Source: JAEUKH01 sp964447205
GTDB taxonomy: Bacteria > Myxococcota_A > Polyangia > Polyangiales > Ga0077539
Assembly: GCA_964447205.1 (NCBI GenBank)
Contig: CAYUSB010000019.1
Location: 1-64,000, forward strand
DNA length: 64,000 nt
Direction of reading: 5' to 3'
The notes under the pieces are model-generated. The model did no database searches, was not told the DNA's origin, and saw nothing but the letters and a program-made list of their open reading frames with translations. How positions within the stretch are numbered: the stretch's first letter is position 1; every line of letters begins with the position of its first letter. Shown here piece after piece: positions 16,810 through 25,409 of the stretch. The position numbers were made by a program, and so were the translations under genes.

Positions 16810-18483
16810 TCAGCGCGGCGGCTGGATGACGAAGGGATACACGAGCGACTGGGTGGGGTTGCGGAAGCGGCCGAAGCGCGCCCGGCGTACGACCCCCTCC
16901 ATGCACTCACCCTGCGGGGTGCCCGAGAACTGCCCCGACAGGTTGGCGGTCTGCACCGTCCCGTCGTTGGCGATGGTGAGCGAGAACGGGGCCGTCCCGG
17001 TCTGGCCCCCCGCGCACTGACGTACCGCCCCCGCGAGGCCGCTCAGCACCGAGGTGACCTGCGACCGGCTGAGCCGCTCGGGGAGCTCCTCCGCGGGGGC
17101 CGCCGCGGCCGCGGCTGCGGGACGGGCGGGGGCCCCGGCCACCTGGTTCATCAGGTCGTCGACGCTGTTGCCGCCGGAGGGGCGCGCCGCAGGGGCCGCC
17201 GCGGCCGCTGCCCCCGCCCCGCCCCGGGCCGGGGCCGTGGGCGCCGGTGCAGGGGCCGCCGCAGGGGCTGCCGGCGGGGCCGCAGGCGGGGGCCGGGGGG
17301 CCTCGGCCGTCGCGGTGGCGGTCGTCGGGGCGGCCGTACGGGCCGCACGCGGGGCCGGAGCCGTCGCGGCGTGGCGTTGGGCCCCCTCGGCATGGCGAGG
17401 CCCGGCCGCCCCGGGGGCAGGCGGACCGGCCTGCTGAATCGCCGCGGCGGGGGCGGGCGGACCGGCTGCTCCGGGATCGGCGGCCGCGGCCTCCGGAGCC
17501 CCCACCGCCGCAGGGGGTGCGGGGGTCGGGGCCGCCTCGGGCGCGGGAGGCGGAGGGGCCTCGGCGACCACGGGGGCCGCCGCAGCGGGAGCCTGGGCGG
17601 GAGCCTCGGCCGGGGCAGGGGCGGACTCCGTGCGGGCCCCTTCGTCGGGGCTCACGGCCGCGGCCCCCGTAGGGGACGGCGACGACGACTGGGTCTGGGT
17701 GTAGAGGAAGAAGGCCGCGGCCGACACGGCCACCCCGATCAGCATGCCCTTGAACCCGCCGCCCCGACGCGGGGGAGCCTCCTCGGTGACCTGCGTGGCG
17801 GGCAGGGCCTTGGGGCGCACCATCACGTCGGTCTTGGGGGCGGGCTTGTCGGCCGCCGCGGGCTTCGCGAGGGCCGGGGCCTTGGGCTCCTCTTCGACCT
17901 TCTCGGGCTCCGCCGCGGGCTTCGCCTCCTCCGCGACCGGCACCACCGAGGCCCGGGCCACGGCCGCCAGGGACTTGATGTCGACGATGCCCGAGCTCGT
18001 CTCGTCGACGTCGTCGGTGATGGAGGGGCCCACGGCCCGAGGCGGGCTCGAAGGGATCGCGCCCGGCCCGAGGCTCGTCCGGGTCAGGGCTGCGAGTGCT
18101 TCGAGATCCGCGTCGTTGTCTTGGGACTCGCTCATGGTGCGCATGCTCTCCGTATCATGATCAGCGGCCCCTCCGTCGTGGAAGACGGGGGCCGCGGTGG
18201 CATCCAAATCGTCGCGTGAGACCTCGGCCCCGCGCTTGACCTTGGCCCGGCCCGGGTCGGACTCGATGCGGGCCAGGAGCTTCGCCTCGGCGCGCTCCCA
18301 ATCGGCCTCGTCGCGCGGCCGCACGGGCCAGCGGCGCAGGGCCCTCTCCAGCACGTAGAGCCCGCGGGCGTACGACGCCGCCTCGGGGTCTACGTCGAGG
18401 GCCCGGGCCACCTCGGGGTCTGCCGGGCTGTCCTCCGGCAGGTCGAGGCTCGCCGCGATCCTCTTTCTAAGCTCTTCGTCCAC
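16810..18483 (-). CDS. Putative anti-sigma / membrane-anchored protein with TonB-AgmX-like C-terminus
   Basis: A 557-residue protein whose start overlaps the sigma factor gene by 17 bp. The N-terminal ~100 residues are cytoplasmic and resemble a short anti-sigma-type helical region (LRKRIAASLDL, RGLYVLERALRRW). One membrane segment (GMLIGVAVSAAAFFLYTQTQ, ~residues 245-262) is followed by a long Ala/Pro-rich periplasmic stretch. The C-terminal ~110 residues (from NSVDDLMNQV) contain RSQVTSVLSGLAGAVRQC and FGRFRNPTQSLVYPFVIQP, resembling the C-terminal TonB-like module in myxobacterial AgmX-type gliding proteins. No zinc-binding HxxxCxxC motif is seen, so regulated proteolysis or direct binding would be the control mode. 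The tight overlap with an ECF sigma gene supports an anti-sigma role; this is inference. Confidence 0.72.
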   Translation of the reverse strand: MDEELRKRIAASLDLPEDSPADPEVARALDVDPEAASYARGLYVLERALRRWPVRPRDEADWERAEAKLLARIESDPGRAKVKRGAEVSRDDLDATAAPVFHDGGAADHDTESMRTMSESQDNDADLEALAALTRTSLGPGAIPSSPPRAVGPSITDDVDETSSGIVDIKSLAAVARASVVPVAEEAKPAAEPEKVEEEPKAPALAKPAAADKPAPKTDVMVRPKALPATQVTEEAPPRRGGGFKGMLIGVAVSAAAFFLYTQTQSSSPSPTGAAAVSPDEGARTESAPAPAEAPAQAPAAAAPVVAEAPPPPAPEAAPTPAPPAAVGAPEAAAADPGAAGPPAPAAAIQQAGPPAPGAAGPRHAEGAQRHAATAPAPRAARTAAPTTATATAEAPRPPPAAPPAAPAAAPAPAPTAPARGGAGAAAAAAPAARPSGGNSVDDLMNQVAGAPARPAAAAAAAPAEELPERLSRSQVTSVLSGLAGAVRQCAGGQTGTAPFSLTIANDGTVQTANLSGQFSGTPQGECMEGVVRRARFGRFRNPTQSLVYPFVIQPPR

Positions 18484-19069
18484 GAACGCCTCCAGCCGAC
18501 CCCGGGTCGTCGAGGGCCTCGATCATCGGGTCGGGCATCGACTCCCGGAGCCGCCGCCTCGCCTCGTGAACACGCCACGCCACGGTGCCTTCGCTACAAC
18601 CCAGGATCCCCGCGATCTCTTTGTAGGGAATGCCCTCCACGCACGCCAGGACCATCGTGACCCGCAGCGACTCGCTCAACGCGTCGAGGGCCGCCCCGAG
18701 CCGCGCATAGGCCTGGGCCTCCTCCGCCCGCACCGCCGGATCGGCCCCCGACTCCCGCGGCTCGGGAACCCGCGGGTCGTCCAGATCGGCCACCACCCGC
18801 TTGCGCTGGCGGCGAAGGTTGAGCGAGACATTGACGCAAATGCGGTAGAGCCAGGTGAAGATCTCGGCCCGTCCGTCGAAGCGATCGATGGCGCGATAGG
18901 CTCGCAGGAAGGTCTCTTGCACGACATCGTCGGCGTCGCCGGCGTTGCCGGTGAGCTGCACGGCGAGTCGGTGCACCCGGCGGTGGTGGTGTCGCACCAG
19001 CAAGCCGAAGGCGGCCTTGTCCCCAGCGCGGGCGCGGTCGAGCCAGGTTTGTTCGTCAGGGGTGGTCAT
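18467..19069 (-). CDS. ECF-family RNA polymerase sigma factor
   Basis: A 200-residue protein from ATG at 19069. Sigma region 2 (residues ~15-80) shows AFGLLVRHHHRRVHRLAVQL, GDADDVVQETFLRAYRAI and TWLYRICVNVSLN, all typical of sigma-70 family group 4. Region 4 (~125-180) shows LRVTMVLACVEGIPYKEIA and the helix-turn-helix CSEGTVAWRVHEARRRL. The two are joined by a short acidic linker (DLDDPRVPEPRE) without region 3, as expected for ECF factors. Its 3' end overlaps the putative anti-sigma gene by 17 bp. A 187-bp spacer separates it from the divergent nadA, where its own promoter should lie; I did not recognise a clear ECF-type promoter there. Confidence 0.95.
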   Translation of the reverse strand: MTTPDEQTWLDRARAGDKAAFGLLVRHHHRRVHRLAVQLTGNAGDADDVVQETFLRAYRAIDRFDGRAEIFTWLYRICVNVSLNLRRQRKRVVADLDDPRVPEPRESGADPAVRAEEAQAYARLGAALDALSESLRVTMVLACVEGIPYKEIAGILGCSEGTVAWRVHEARRRLRESMPDPMIEALDDPGSAGGVRGRRA

Positions 19070-19256
19070 GCCTCGCGTCCGACGCCCGACGGGGCCCCCT
19101 GATCTCTCCCGCAGGGGGATTTCGGCGGGCTCTCCGGGCACCGGGCGGCGCGACCCTACTCTATCACCCTCGCCGTCACAACTCCGTCTCGCAGGGACAG
19201 CCCCGCGACCTTCGGGCCCGTGACAGGCGCGCCCCTGGACACTACCCTCCCCCTCC
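19070..19256. promoter_or_regulatory. Divergent spacer between ECF sigma gene and nadA
   Basis: 187 bp without a gene, lying between the starts of two divergently transcribed genes, so it must hold promoters in both directions. I see no clear -35/-10 pair, operator repeat or riboswitch fold by eye. Confidence 0.45.
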
Positions 19257-20189
<933 letters not shown>

Positions 20190-20193
20190 CCCG

Positions 20194-20820
20194 TTACCAC
20201 CCCGGGCGGCGTACACCTTGCGCGGCGGCCCGCACGAGGGCCCCCTCGGGGTTGGCGATGAGCTCGCGCCCGATCAGACGCCCCGCCCCGGCCGCCTCGG
20301 CCCCGGCCTCCAGGGCGGCCTCCACGTCCGCCAGGTCGCCCGTCAAAACCACCACCCCACGCCCCCCGATCCCCCGGGCCAGGTGCAGGTCGACCAGGGT
20401 CACCTCCGCGCACTTCAGGGCCGCGTCAGCCGCCCGAACCGTCGCCGCCAGGGCGTTGAGCTCCAGGACCCCCACCGACCCATCGGGGGGCCTGCGCCGG
20501 GCCCCCTCGGCCACCGCCGCGAGCAGGGACGGGTGGGCGTAGGCCAGGAAGGTGTGGTCGATGCGGCTGTCGCCCGCGGCCTCGACCCCCGCGTCGACGG
20601 CCTCCTCCAGCTCGGCCTCGCCCCCCGTCAGAGCGATGAAGAAGCGCCCCGGAGTAATGGGATCGGCGTGCAAGACCCTGACGGCCGCCCGCTTGTCCAT
20701 CGCGTCGAGCACGAAATACCCCCGGGCGATGGAGGACAGCTCAACGATGGCAAGGGCCGGACCCACGGTACGCGTCGCAAGGGGGTACCACACCGCCGCC
20801 GAGCACAACAACACCCGCAT
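20194..20820 (-). CDS. Orphan bacterial microcompartment shell protein, tandem BMC domains (BMC-T-like)
   Basis: About 208 residues from ATG at 20820; GTG at 20766, just before GPALAIVELSS, may be the true start because the preceding residues are unlike shell proteins. Two BMC-fold domains can be read in tandem. The first runs from ALAIVELSSIARGYFVLDAM through KRAAVRVLHA, a glycine-rich turn and a long Glu/Ala helix ending GVEAAG. The second runs from VGVLELNALAATVRAADAAL through KCAEVTLVDL, a Gly-rich segment and ADVEAALEAGAEAAG. These match the hexamer/pseudohexamer BMC pattern, and two copies in one chain form a trimer. No enzymes, BMC-H or BMC-P genes lie nearby, so this is an isolated shell gene. 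The shell-assembly role is from family knowledge; its purpose here is unknown. Confidence 0.82.
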   Translation of the reverse strand: MRVLLCSAAVWYPLATRTVGPALAIVELSSIARGYFVLDAMDKRAAVRVLHADPITPGRFFIALTGGEAELEEAVDAGVEAAGDSRIDHTFLAYAHPSLLAAVAEGARRRPPDGSVGVLELNALAATVRAADAALKCAEVTLVDLHLARGIGGRGVVVLTGDLADVEAALEAGAEAAGAGRLIGRELIANPEGALVRAAAQGVRRPGW

Positions 20821-20845
20821 GGCCCCGTGGTAGCGTCGCGCCCCG

Positions 20846-21265
20846 ATGGCGGCCGTCACCTGTCCCCGCTGCGGACTCAGCTTCTACCCCGCCCTTGGGG
20901 CCCAGGGGTGCCCCCGCTGCGGCCTGCCCTTCGGCCCCGTGGCGACCAGCCAGCCCGCTCCCCCGCCGCCCTACCGCCCGCCCCCCGCCCCTCCGCGGTC
21001 CGGGGCCCCCGAGCCGGAGGCCCTGGCCGGGCACGCCATGGGGTCGCTCGTGCTCTCCGTGGCCGGCCTCGGGATCGTGCTCTTCAACGTCTTCGCCCTG
21101 GTGGCCGTGGCCTTGAGCCTGCGGGCGTACTTCGCCGTCAACCGGCTCCAGACCCCCGCGGCCCAAGAGCTCTGCCCGCGGGCCCGGCGGTGGGCCGTGG
21201 GGTCGTTCTGGCTGTCGACCACCGTGGCGGCCCTGACCCTGATGGGGTGGTACTTGTCGGGCTGA
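20846..21265 (+). CDS. Zinc-ribbon membrane protein (DUF4190-like)
   Basis: A 139-residue protein opening with a rubredoxin-like zinc ribbon (TCPRCGLSF and GCPRCGLPF within the first 30 residues), then a Pro-rich linker and two membrane segments: MGSLVLSVAGLGIVLFNVFA with ALVAVALSLRAYFAV, and VGSFWLSTTVAALTLMGWYL. The layout (Zn ribbon, Pro linker, paired helices around a short polar turn) is typical of small DUF4190-like membrane proteins of unknown function. It is divergent from the shell-protein gene with only 25 bp between starts, and is followed 30 bp later by the FAD-linked oxidase gene on the same strand. Confidence 0.75.
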   Translation: MAAVTCPRCGLSFYPALGAQGCPRCGLPFGPVATSQPAPPPPYRPPPAPPRSGAPEPEALAGHAMGSLVLSVAGLGIVLFNVFALVAVALSLRAYFAVNRLQTPAAQELCPRARRWAVGSFWLSTTVAALTLMGWYLSG

Positions 21266-21295
21266 GGGGGGGTGGGGTACGCCTCCCCGGAGCCT

Positions 21296-22702
21296 ATGCC
21301 CACTGCCCCCACGGACTCGACCCGCGCCGCCCTCCGGGCACGCTTCGGCACCGGCGATCTCCTCAGCGTCGAGCCCGACGACCTGGAGGCCTACGGCCGC
21401 GACTGGACCCGGGTCCACACCCCCGCCCCCTGCGCCCTCGCCCGGCCCCGGACCGTCGCCGAGGTGCAGGCCCTCGTGGCCTTCTGCGCCGAGTACGATC
21501 TGGGGGTGGTCCCGTCGGGGGGCCGGACGGGCCTGGCCGGCGGGGCCGTGGCCGCCGACGGCGAGCTCGTGTTGTCCCTGGAGCGGATGCGCCACCTCGA
21601 TCCCGTCGACACCCTCGGGCAGACCGTTCGGGTCGAAGCCGGGGCCGTCACCGCCGCCGTGCACGCCCACTGCGCACCGTACGGGCTCACCTGGCCCGTG
21701 GACTTCGCCTCCAAGGGGAGCTCGCAGGTGGGGGGCAACATCGCCACCAACGCCGGGGGCGTCAAAGTCATCCGGCAGGGGCTCACCCGGCAGTGGGTCC
21801 TCGGCCTGGAGGTGGTCACCGCCGCGGGCAAGCTCCTCCGGCTCAACGGGGCCCTGGAGAAGAACAACACGGGCCCCGACCTCCGCCAGCTCTTCATCGG
21901 CTCCGAAGGGACCCTCGGGATCATCACGGCCGCCACCCTCAAGCTCGCGCGGATCCCACGCCGCCACGACGTCCTGCTCTTCGCCGTCGACGACGTGGCC
22001 GCCGTCCTGCGGCTCTTCGGGGCCGTGCGGGCGGGGCCCTTCACCCTGTCGGCGTACGAGTTCTTCACGCAGCAGTGCGCCGACCGGGTGGCCCGTCACC
22101 GCGGGATGCGCCCCCCCTTCGAGGACGAGCACCCGTGTTACGCCCTCGTGGAGTTTGAAGACAGCGACCCCGAGGCCGTGACCGCCTGGGCCGCGGGCCT
22201 GTTCGAGTCCGACCTCGTGCGCGACGCCCTGCTCGCCCGCGACTCGTCGCAGGCCGCCGCCCTGTGGTCGCTGCGAGAGAGCATCTCCGAGAGCCTGTCG
22301 GGCACGGGCCTCCCCCACAAGAACGACATCGCCCTGCCCATCGCCGCCCTCGATCCCTTCTGCGCCCGCCTCGACGCCCTCTTCGCCGACCGCTACCCCG
22401 GCTGGGAGGTCTGCCTCTTCGGCCACATCGGCGACGGAAACCTCCACGTCAACGCCATGAAACCCGAGGGCCTGTCGCGGCAGGAGTTCCTCGCCCAGAC
22501 GGCCGAGGCCGACCACAGCCTCTTCGCCCTCGTGCGCGACCACGGGGGCAGCATCTCCGCCGAGCACGGGGTGGGTCTGCTCAAGCGCCCCTACCTGGAA
22601 TACTCCCGCGGCCCCGACGAGATCGCCCTCCTGCGGGCCCTCAAGGCCGCCCTCGACCCCCAGGGGATCCTCAACCCGGGCAAGGTCCTCGCCCCGCCCT
22701 GA
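21296..22702 (+). CDS. FAD-linked 2-hydroxyacid dehydrogenase (GlcD / D-2-hydroxyglutarate dehydrogenase type)
   Basis: A 468-residue flavoprotein starting with ATG at 21296. The PCMH-type FAD domain is clear: ALARPRTVAEVQALVAFC, VPSGGRTGLAGGAV, DFASKGSSQVGGNIATNAGG and FIGSEGTLGIITAATLKL. The C-terminal oxidase domain contains FGHIGDGNLHVN, whose His residues bind metal or substrate, and the ending SISAEHGVGLLKR followed by DPQGILNPGKVL. It should oxidise a D-2-hydroxyacid and pass electrons to a membrane or flavoprotein acceptor. It faces serA; phosphoglycerate dehydrogenases can produce D-2-hydroxyglutarate, and a D-2-hydroxyglutarate dehydrogenase would recycle it. That pairing is inference from position. 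Confidence 0.88.
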   Translation: MPTAPTDSTRAALRARFGTGDLLSVEPDDLEAYGRDWTRVHTPAPCALARPRTVAEVQALVAFCAEYDLGVVPSGGRTGLAGGAVAADGELVLSLERMRHLDPVDTLGQTVRVEAGAVTAAVHAHCAPYGLTWPVDFASKGSSQVGGNIATNAGGVKVIRQGLTRQWVLGLEVVTAAGKLLRLNGALEKNNTGPDLRQLFIGSEGTLGIITAATLKLARIPRRHDVLLFAVDDVAAVLRLFGAVRAGPFTLSAYEFFTQQCADRVARHRGMRPPFEDEHPCYALVEFEDSDPEAVTAWAAGLFESDLVRDALLARDSSQAAALWSLRESISESLSGTGLPHKNDIALPIAALDPFCARLDALFADRYPGWEVCLFGHIGDGNLHVNAMKPEGLSRQEFLAQTAEADHSLFALVRDHGGSISAEHGVGLLKRPYLEYSRGPDEIALLRALKAALDPQGILNPGKVLAPP

Positions 22703-22734
22703 AGGGCCCTCCGCGGGCCCTCTATGGCTGCGTC

Positions 22735-22817
22735 GCGCAAGTTCGTGCCCAGATCGGGGAGGCCCGGCGGCCCTCACCCCCTCGATTCTTACTGTATGAG
22801 GGTACCCTCTCCCGTTA
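22735..22817 (+). repeat. Intergenic repeat, copy 1
   Basis: Copy 1 of a repeat present three times in the spacer between the FAD oxidase and serA genes. It begins GCGCAAGTTCGTGCCCAGAT, continues through a GGCCCGGCGGCCCTCAC core and ends in a degenerate version of the CCCTCTCCCG hairpin seen in copy 2. Confidence 0.8.
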
Positions 22818-22915
22818 CGGGCTGAGGTTTACCCACCGAAATGTCTTGCGTTCGGCTGCGCTCGGAATTTCTCGTCGACCGATAGGTACCCTGCGGGTTG
22901 ACGGAGTACTGCACC

Positions 22916-23021
22916 GCGCAAGTTCATACCCAGATCGGGGAGGATGGCGCCAGGCCCGGCGGCCCTCACACACTCTATTCTCACTGTACGATGGCCCCCT
23001 CTCCCGGTCACGGGAGAGGGG
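22916..23021 (+). repeat. Intergenic repeat, copy 2 (longest, with hairpin)
   Basis: Same orientation as copy 1 and sharing the CAAGTTC..CCCAGATCGGGGAGG start, the GGCCCGGCGGCCCTCAC core and a TTCTTACTGTAtga-like segment. About 11 extra bases are inserted after the first GGGGAGG. It ends with a perfect 11-bp hairpin. Confidence 0.8.
22996..23021. terminator. Perfect 11-bp hairpin between convergent genes
   Basis: The arms CCCCTCTCCCG (22996-23006) and CGGGAGAGGGG (23011-23021) pair perfectly around a GTCA loop. It lies between the stops of the convergent FAD oxidase and serA genes, so it may stop transcription from both sides. There is no long T run on either strand, so it may instead be part of the repeat. 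Confidence 0.5.
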
Positions 23022-23029
23022 AAATGGGT

Positions 23030-23095
23030 GACGTACGAGCAGTATTGGGTGAGGGCCGTCGGGCCTCCCCGATCTGGGTACGAACTTGCGAAGCG
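23030..23095 (-). repeat. Intergenic repeat, copy 3 (inverted)
   Basis: Inverted relative to copies 1 and 2. Read on the minus strand it again gives CAAGTTCGTACCCAGATCGG, then the GGAGGCCCGACGGCCCTCACC core. With copy 2 it forms a long inverted repeat that could fold into a large stem just past the serA stop. Confidence 0.8.
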
Positions 23096-23102
23096 CGGGC
23101 CC

Positions 23103-24338
23103 TCAGTAGATGCACCGCGTACGGATGTCGGTCGCCAGGGCGCTCATCGCGGCCTGGACCGGGGCCGACACGTCGCGCTCGAGGTCCATCACCAGGTAGC
23201 CCACGGCCGCGTCGGTCCCCAGGACCTGGGCGTGGATGTTGGCCCCCACGTCGCTCACGATGCGGTTGATGTCGCGCAGAACCCCCGGGACGTTGCGGTG
23301 CACGTTGACCACCCGGTGGGTGCCCGGGCTCGGGGCCAGCTCCACGTTGGGGAAGTTGACCGCCCCGGTGGTCGTCCCATAGTCAAGAAACTTGATCATG
23401 GACGTGGCCACCTCGCGGCCGATGGAGGCCTGGGCCTCGGCGGTCGAGCCGCCGATGTGGGGCGTGAGGATCACGTTGGGCAGGCCCTGCAGGCGCGACA
23501 CGAAGCCCGGCCCGTTGGCCTCGGGCTCCTCGGGGAAGACGTCGATGGCGGCCCCGCCGAGGTGTTGTGCGGCGAGGGCCTCGGCGAGGGCCTCGATGTC
23601 GACCACCGTGCCCCGGGAGGCGTTGAGGAGGCAGGCCCCGGGTTTCATCCGGGCGATCTGGTCGGAGCCCATCATGCCGCGGGTCTGGGGGGTCTCGGGG
23701 ACGTGGAGGGTGACGAAATCGCTCTCGTCGAGGAGGGCTTCGAGCGAGTCGAGGGGGCGGTTGTTGCCCATGGGGAGCCGGGTGGCCACGTCGTAGAAGA
23801 CCACCCGCAGGCCCAGGGACTCGGCCAGGACGCCCACCTGCGAGCCGATGTGGCCGTAGCCCACGATGCCCAGGGTCTTGCCCCGCACCTCGACGCTGCC
23901 CGTGGACAGCTTCGACCAGGTCCCGGTGTGCATCTCGCGGACCCGGTCGCCGAGCTGGCGGGCCAGCATGATCACCTCGGCCAGCATCAGCTCGGCCACG
24001 CTCCGGGTGTTGCTGAAGGGGGCGTTGAAGACCGGGACCCCTCGGGTGTTGGCCGTGGCCAGGTCGACCTGGTTGGTCCCGATGCAGAAGCACCCCAGGG
24101 CGAACAGGTCGGTGGCCGCCTCCAGGACCCGGGCCGTCACCCGCGACTTGCTGCGAATCCCGAGGAGGTGGACCCCCTTCACCCGCGCGCACAGGGCCTC
24201 CTCCGAGAGGGCCCCCTTCACGGTCTCGACGCGGCAGCCCGCGGCCTCCAACATCGCCTGGGCCGAGGGGTGAATGCTCTCCAACAAGAGCGCCTGAACA
24301 CCCCCCGGAGGGTGAGACTGTGACGCGTCGAGGCTCAT
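23103..24338 (-). CDS. serA: D-3-phosphoglycerate dehydrogenase SerA
   Basis: A 411-residue protein of the E. coli SerA length class. It catalyses NAD-dependent oxidation of 3-phosphoglycerate, the first step of serine synthesis. The Rossmann motif is LGIVGYGHIGSQVGVLAESL (~residues 155-175). Catalytic and substrate motifs include GIRSKSRVT, FNAPFSNTRSVAE, NASRGTVVDIEAL, DVFPEEPE and LTPHIGGSTAEAQ with the active-site His. The C-terminal ACT domain (NVHRNVPGVLRDIN to the end) binds serine for feedback inhibition in this family. All expected parts are present. It is convergent with the FAD-linked D-2-hydroxyacid dehydrogenase gene. Confidence 0.96.
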   Translation of the reverse strand: MSLDASQSHPPGGVQALLLESIHPSAQAMLEAAGCRVETVKGALSEEALCARVKGVHLLGIRSKSRVTARVLEAATDLFALGCFCIGTNQVDLATANTRGVPVFNAPFSNTRSVAELMLAEVIMLARQLGDRVREMHTGTWSKLSTGSVEVRGKTLGIVGYGHIGSQVGVLAESLGLRVVFYDVATRLPMGNNRPLDSLEALLDESDFVTLHVPETPQTRGMMGSDQIARMKPGACLLNASRGTVVDIEALAEALAAQHLGGAAIDVFPEEPEANGPGFVSRLQGLPNVILTPHIGGSTAEAQASIGREVATSMIKFLDYGTTTGAVNFPNVELAPSPGTHRVVNVHRNVPGVLRDINRIVSDVGANIHAQVLGTDAAVGYLVMDLERDVSAPVQAAMSALATDIRTRCIY

Positions 24339-24410
24339 GGGCCCAGCGGGGTAGACGGTCGGACGCGCCGCGTCAAGTCGGCTTCGGCGGGCGCTGCACG
24401 GCCGCCGCCC

Positions 24411-24914
24411 CTACGCCGCCTGCTCGATGTCCACAGCGAGGGCCCGGAAGAACTCTTCGCTCACGAGGTAGTAGGCCCACAGCCGCTCGACGGGGTGGGC
24501 CCCGCGGCGCTCCTGGAAGAGCACCAGGTCGTCGAGCTCGCCCGTGTACCACTCCCACAGGAAGCGGGCGCGCAGCACGTCGAGGCCCGCCGCGCGCAGC
24601 CGGGCGACGACCTCCGCGACCTCAAACTCCTCGAACTCCTCGACCAGCGCCGCGGCCTCGTCGATGAGCTGCCCGATGTACGCAAAGCCCGCCGGGGTGA
24701 CCTCGTAGCGCGCCTGCTTCTTGTCGGGGACGACGTACCCGGCGAGGTACAGGGCCTCCACCACGTCGTCGAGAGGGCTGAGCTCGCCGGGCATCACGAA
24801 GGGGACCACCATGCCGCCGTCGGCGGGCGCGAGGTCCATCTTCTTGAGCAGCCAGATGCCCGCGTAGGCGAGGCGCTGTTCGGTCGTGGGCGGGGGGATC
24901 GTCGTAGGGGGCAC
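24411..24914 (-). CDS. Hypothetical 167-residue protein
   Basis: A cytoplasmic protein without signal or membrane segment. It reads as a winged-helix-like N-terminal part (LAYAGIWLLKKMDL, then DDVVEALYLAGYV and a beta-wing-like KKQARYEVTPAGFAYIGQL) followed by a Glu-rich helix (ALVEEFEEFEVAEVVARL) and a Trp/Tyr-rich C-terminal region. The layout could be a DNA-binding-like or protein-contact domain, but no family is recognised. It starts 4 bp after the upstream gene's stop and is the last of a three-gene leftward group headed by a lipoprotein, so it may act with the products of those genes. Confidence 0.7.
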   Translation of the reverse strand: MPPTTIPPPTTEQRLAYAGIWLLKKMDLAPADGGMVVPFVMPGELSPLDDVVEALYLAGYVVPDKKQARYEVTPAGFAYIGQLIDEAAALVEEFEEFEVAEVVARLRAAGLDVLRARFLWEWYTGELDDLVLFQERRGAHPVERLWAYYLVSEEFFRALAVDIEQAA

Positions 24915-24918
24915 CGGC

Positions 24919-25404
24919 TCACCTCGCGCGGCGCCACGCCTCGGCCACGAGGCGGACGCCGCTGTCGTCGTACCAGGACTCCACGTCGCCCGTCGCGTAG
25001 TAGAGGGGCGTGGTCAGGTCGAGCGCGTCGGGCCGCCGCACGGTCGCGCGGTGCGGGTTGCAGAGCGCGAGCACCACGGCGCGCTCGTCGCCGCGCAGGG
25101 TCGGGAGCCACACCGCGAGAAAACTCGACAGCGTCGCACTCACCGAGCGCACAGGCCCGTCGAGGACGAACTCCAACTCGATGTCGTCGGCGAGCACCTC
25201 GCCCGGGTCGGCGCAGTGCAGCGCGAGCACCAGGGCGTCGTGCACGGCGACGGAGCCGTCGGAGCCCGCGAGGGTGAGCGCGTCGAGGCGGCTGTGGCCG
25301 AAGCCGGTGTAGTCGTCGTCGACCGCATCGCGGTCACCGTCGAGGTGCAGGGCCGCCATCGCCGGGAGCCGACGAAACGGAATCTGGTCGATCGCGTGCA
25401 CCAC
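24919..25404 (-). CDS. Hypothetical 161-residue acidic protein
   Basis: Starts with GTG at 25404 (a second GTG follows directly), 5 bp after the lipoprotein stop. It has no signal or membrane segment. The sequence is beta-rich with many Asp residues, for example MAALHLDGDRDAVDDDY and LHCADPGEVLADDIELEFVL, and contains a late tyrosine/tryptophan segment TTPLYYATGDVESWYDD. The mixture suggests a small beta-sandwich or an enzyme-inhibitor-like fold, but nothing is recognised. It sits between a lipoprotein gene and another unknown gene in a tightly packed group. Confidence 0.7.
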   Translation of the reverse strand: MVHAIDQIPFRRLPAMAALHLDGDRDAVDDDYTGFGHSRLDALTLAGSDGSVAVHDALVLALHCADPGEVLADDIELEFVLDGPVRSVSATLSSFLAVWLPTLRGDERAVVLALCNPHRATVRRPDALDLTTPLYYATGDVESWYDDSGVRLVAEAWRRAR

Positions 25405-25409
25405 GGCCG

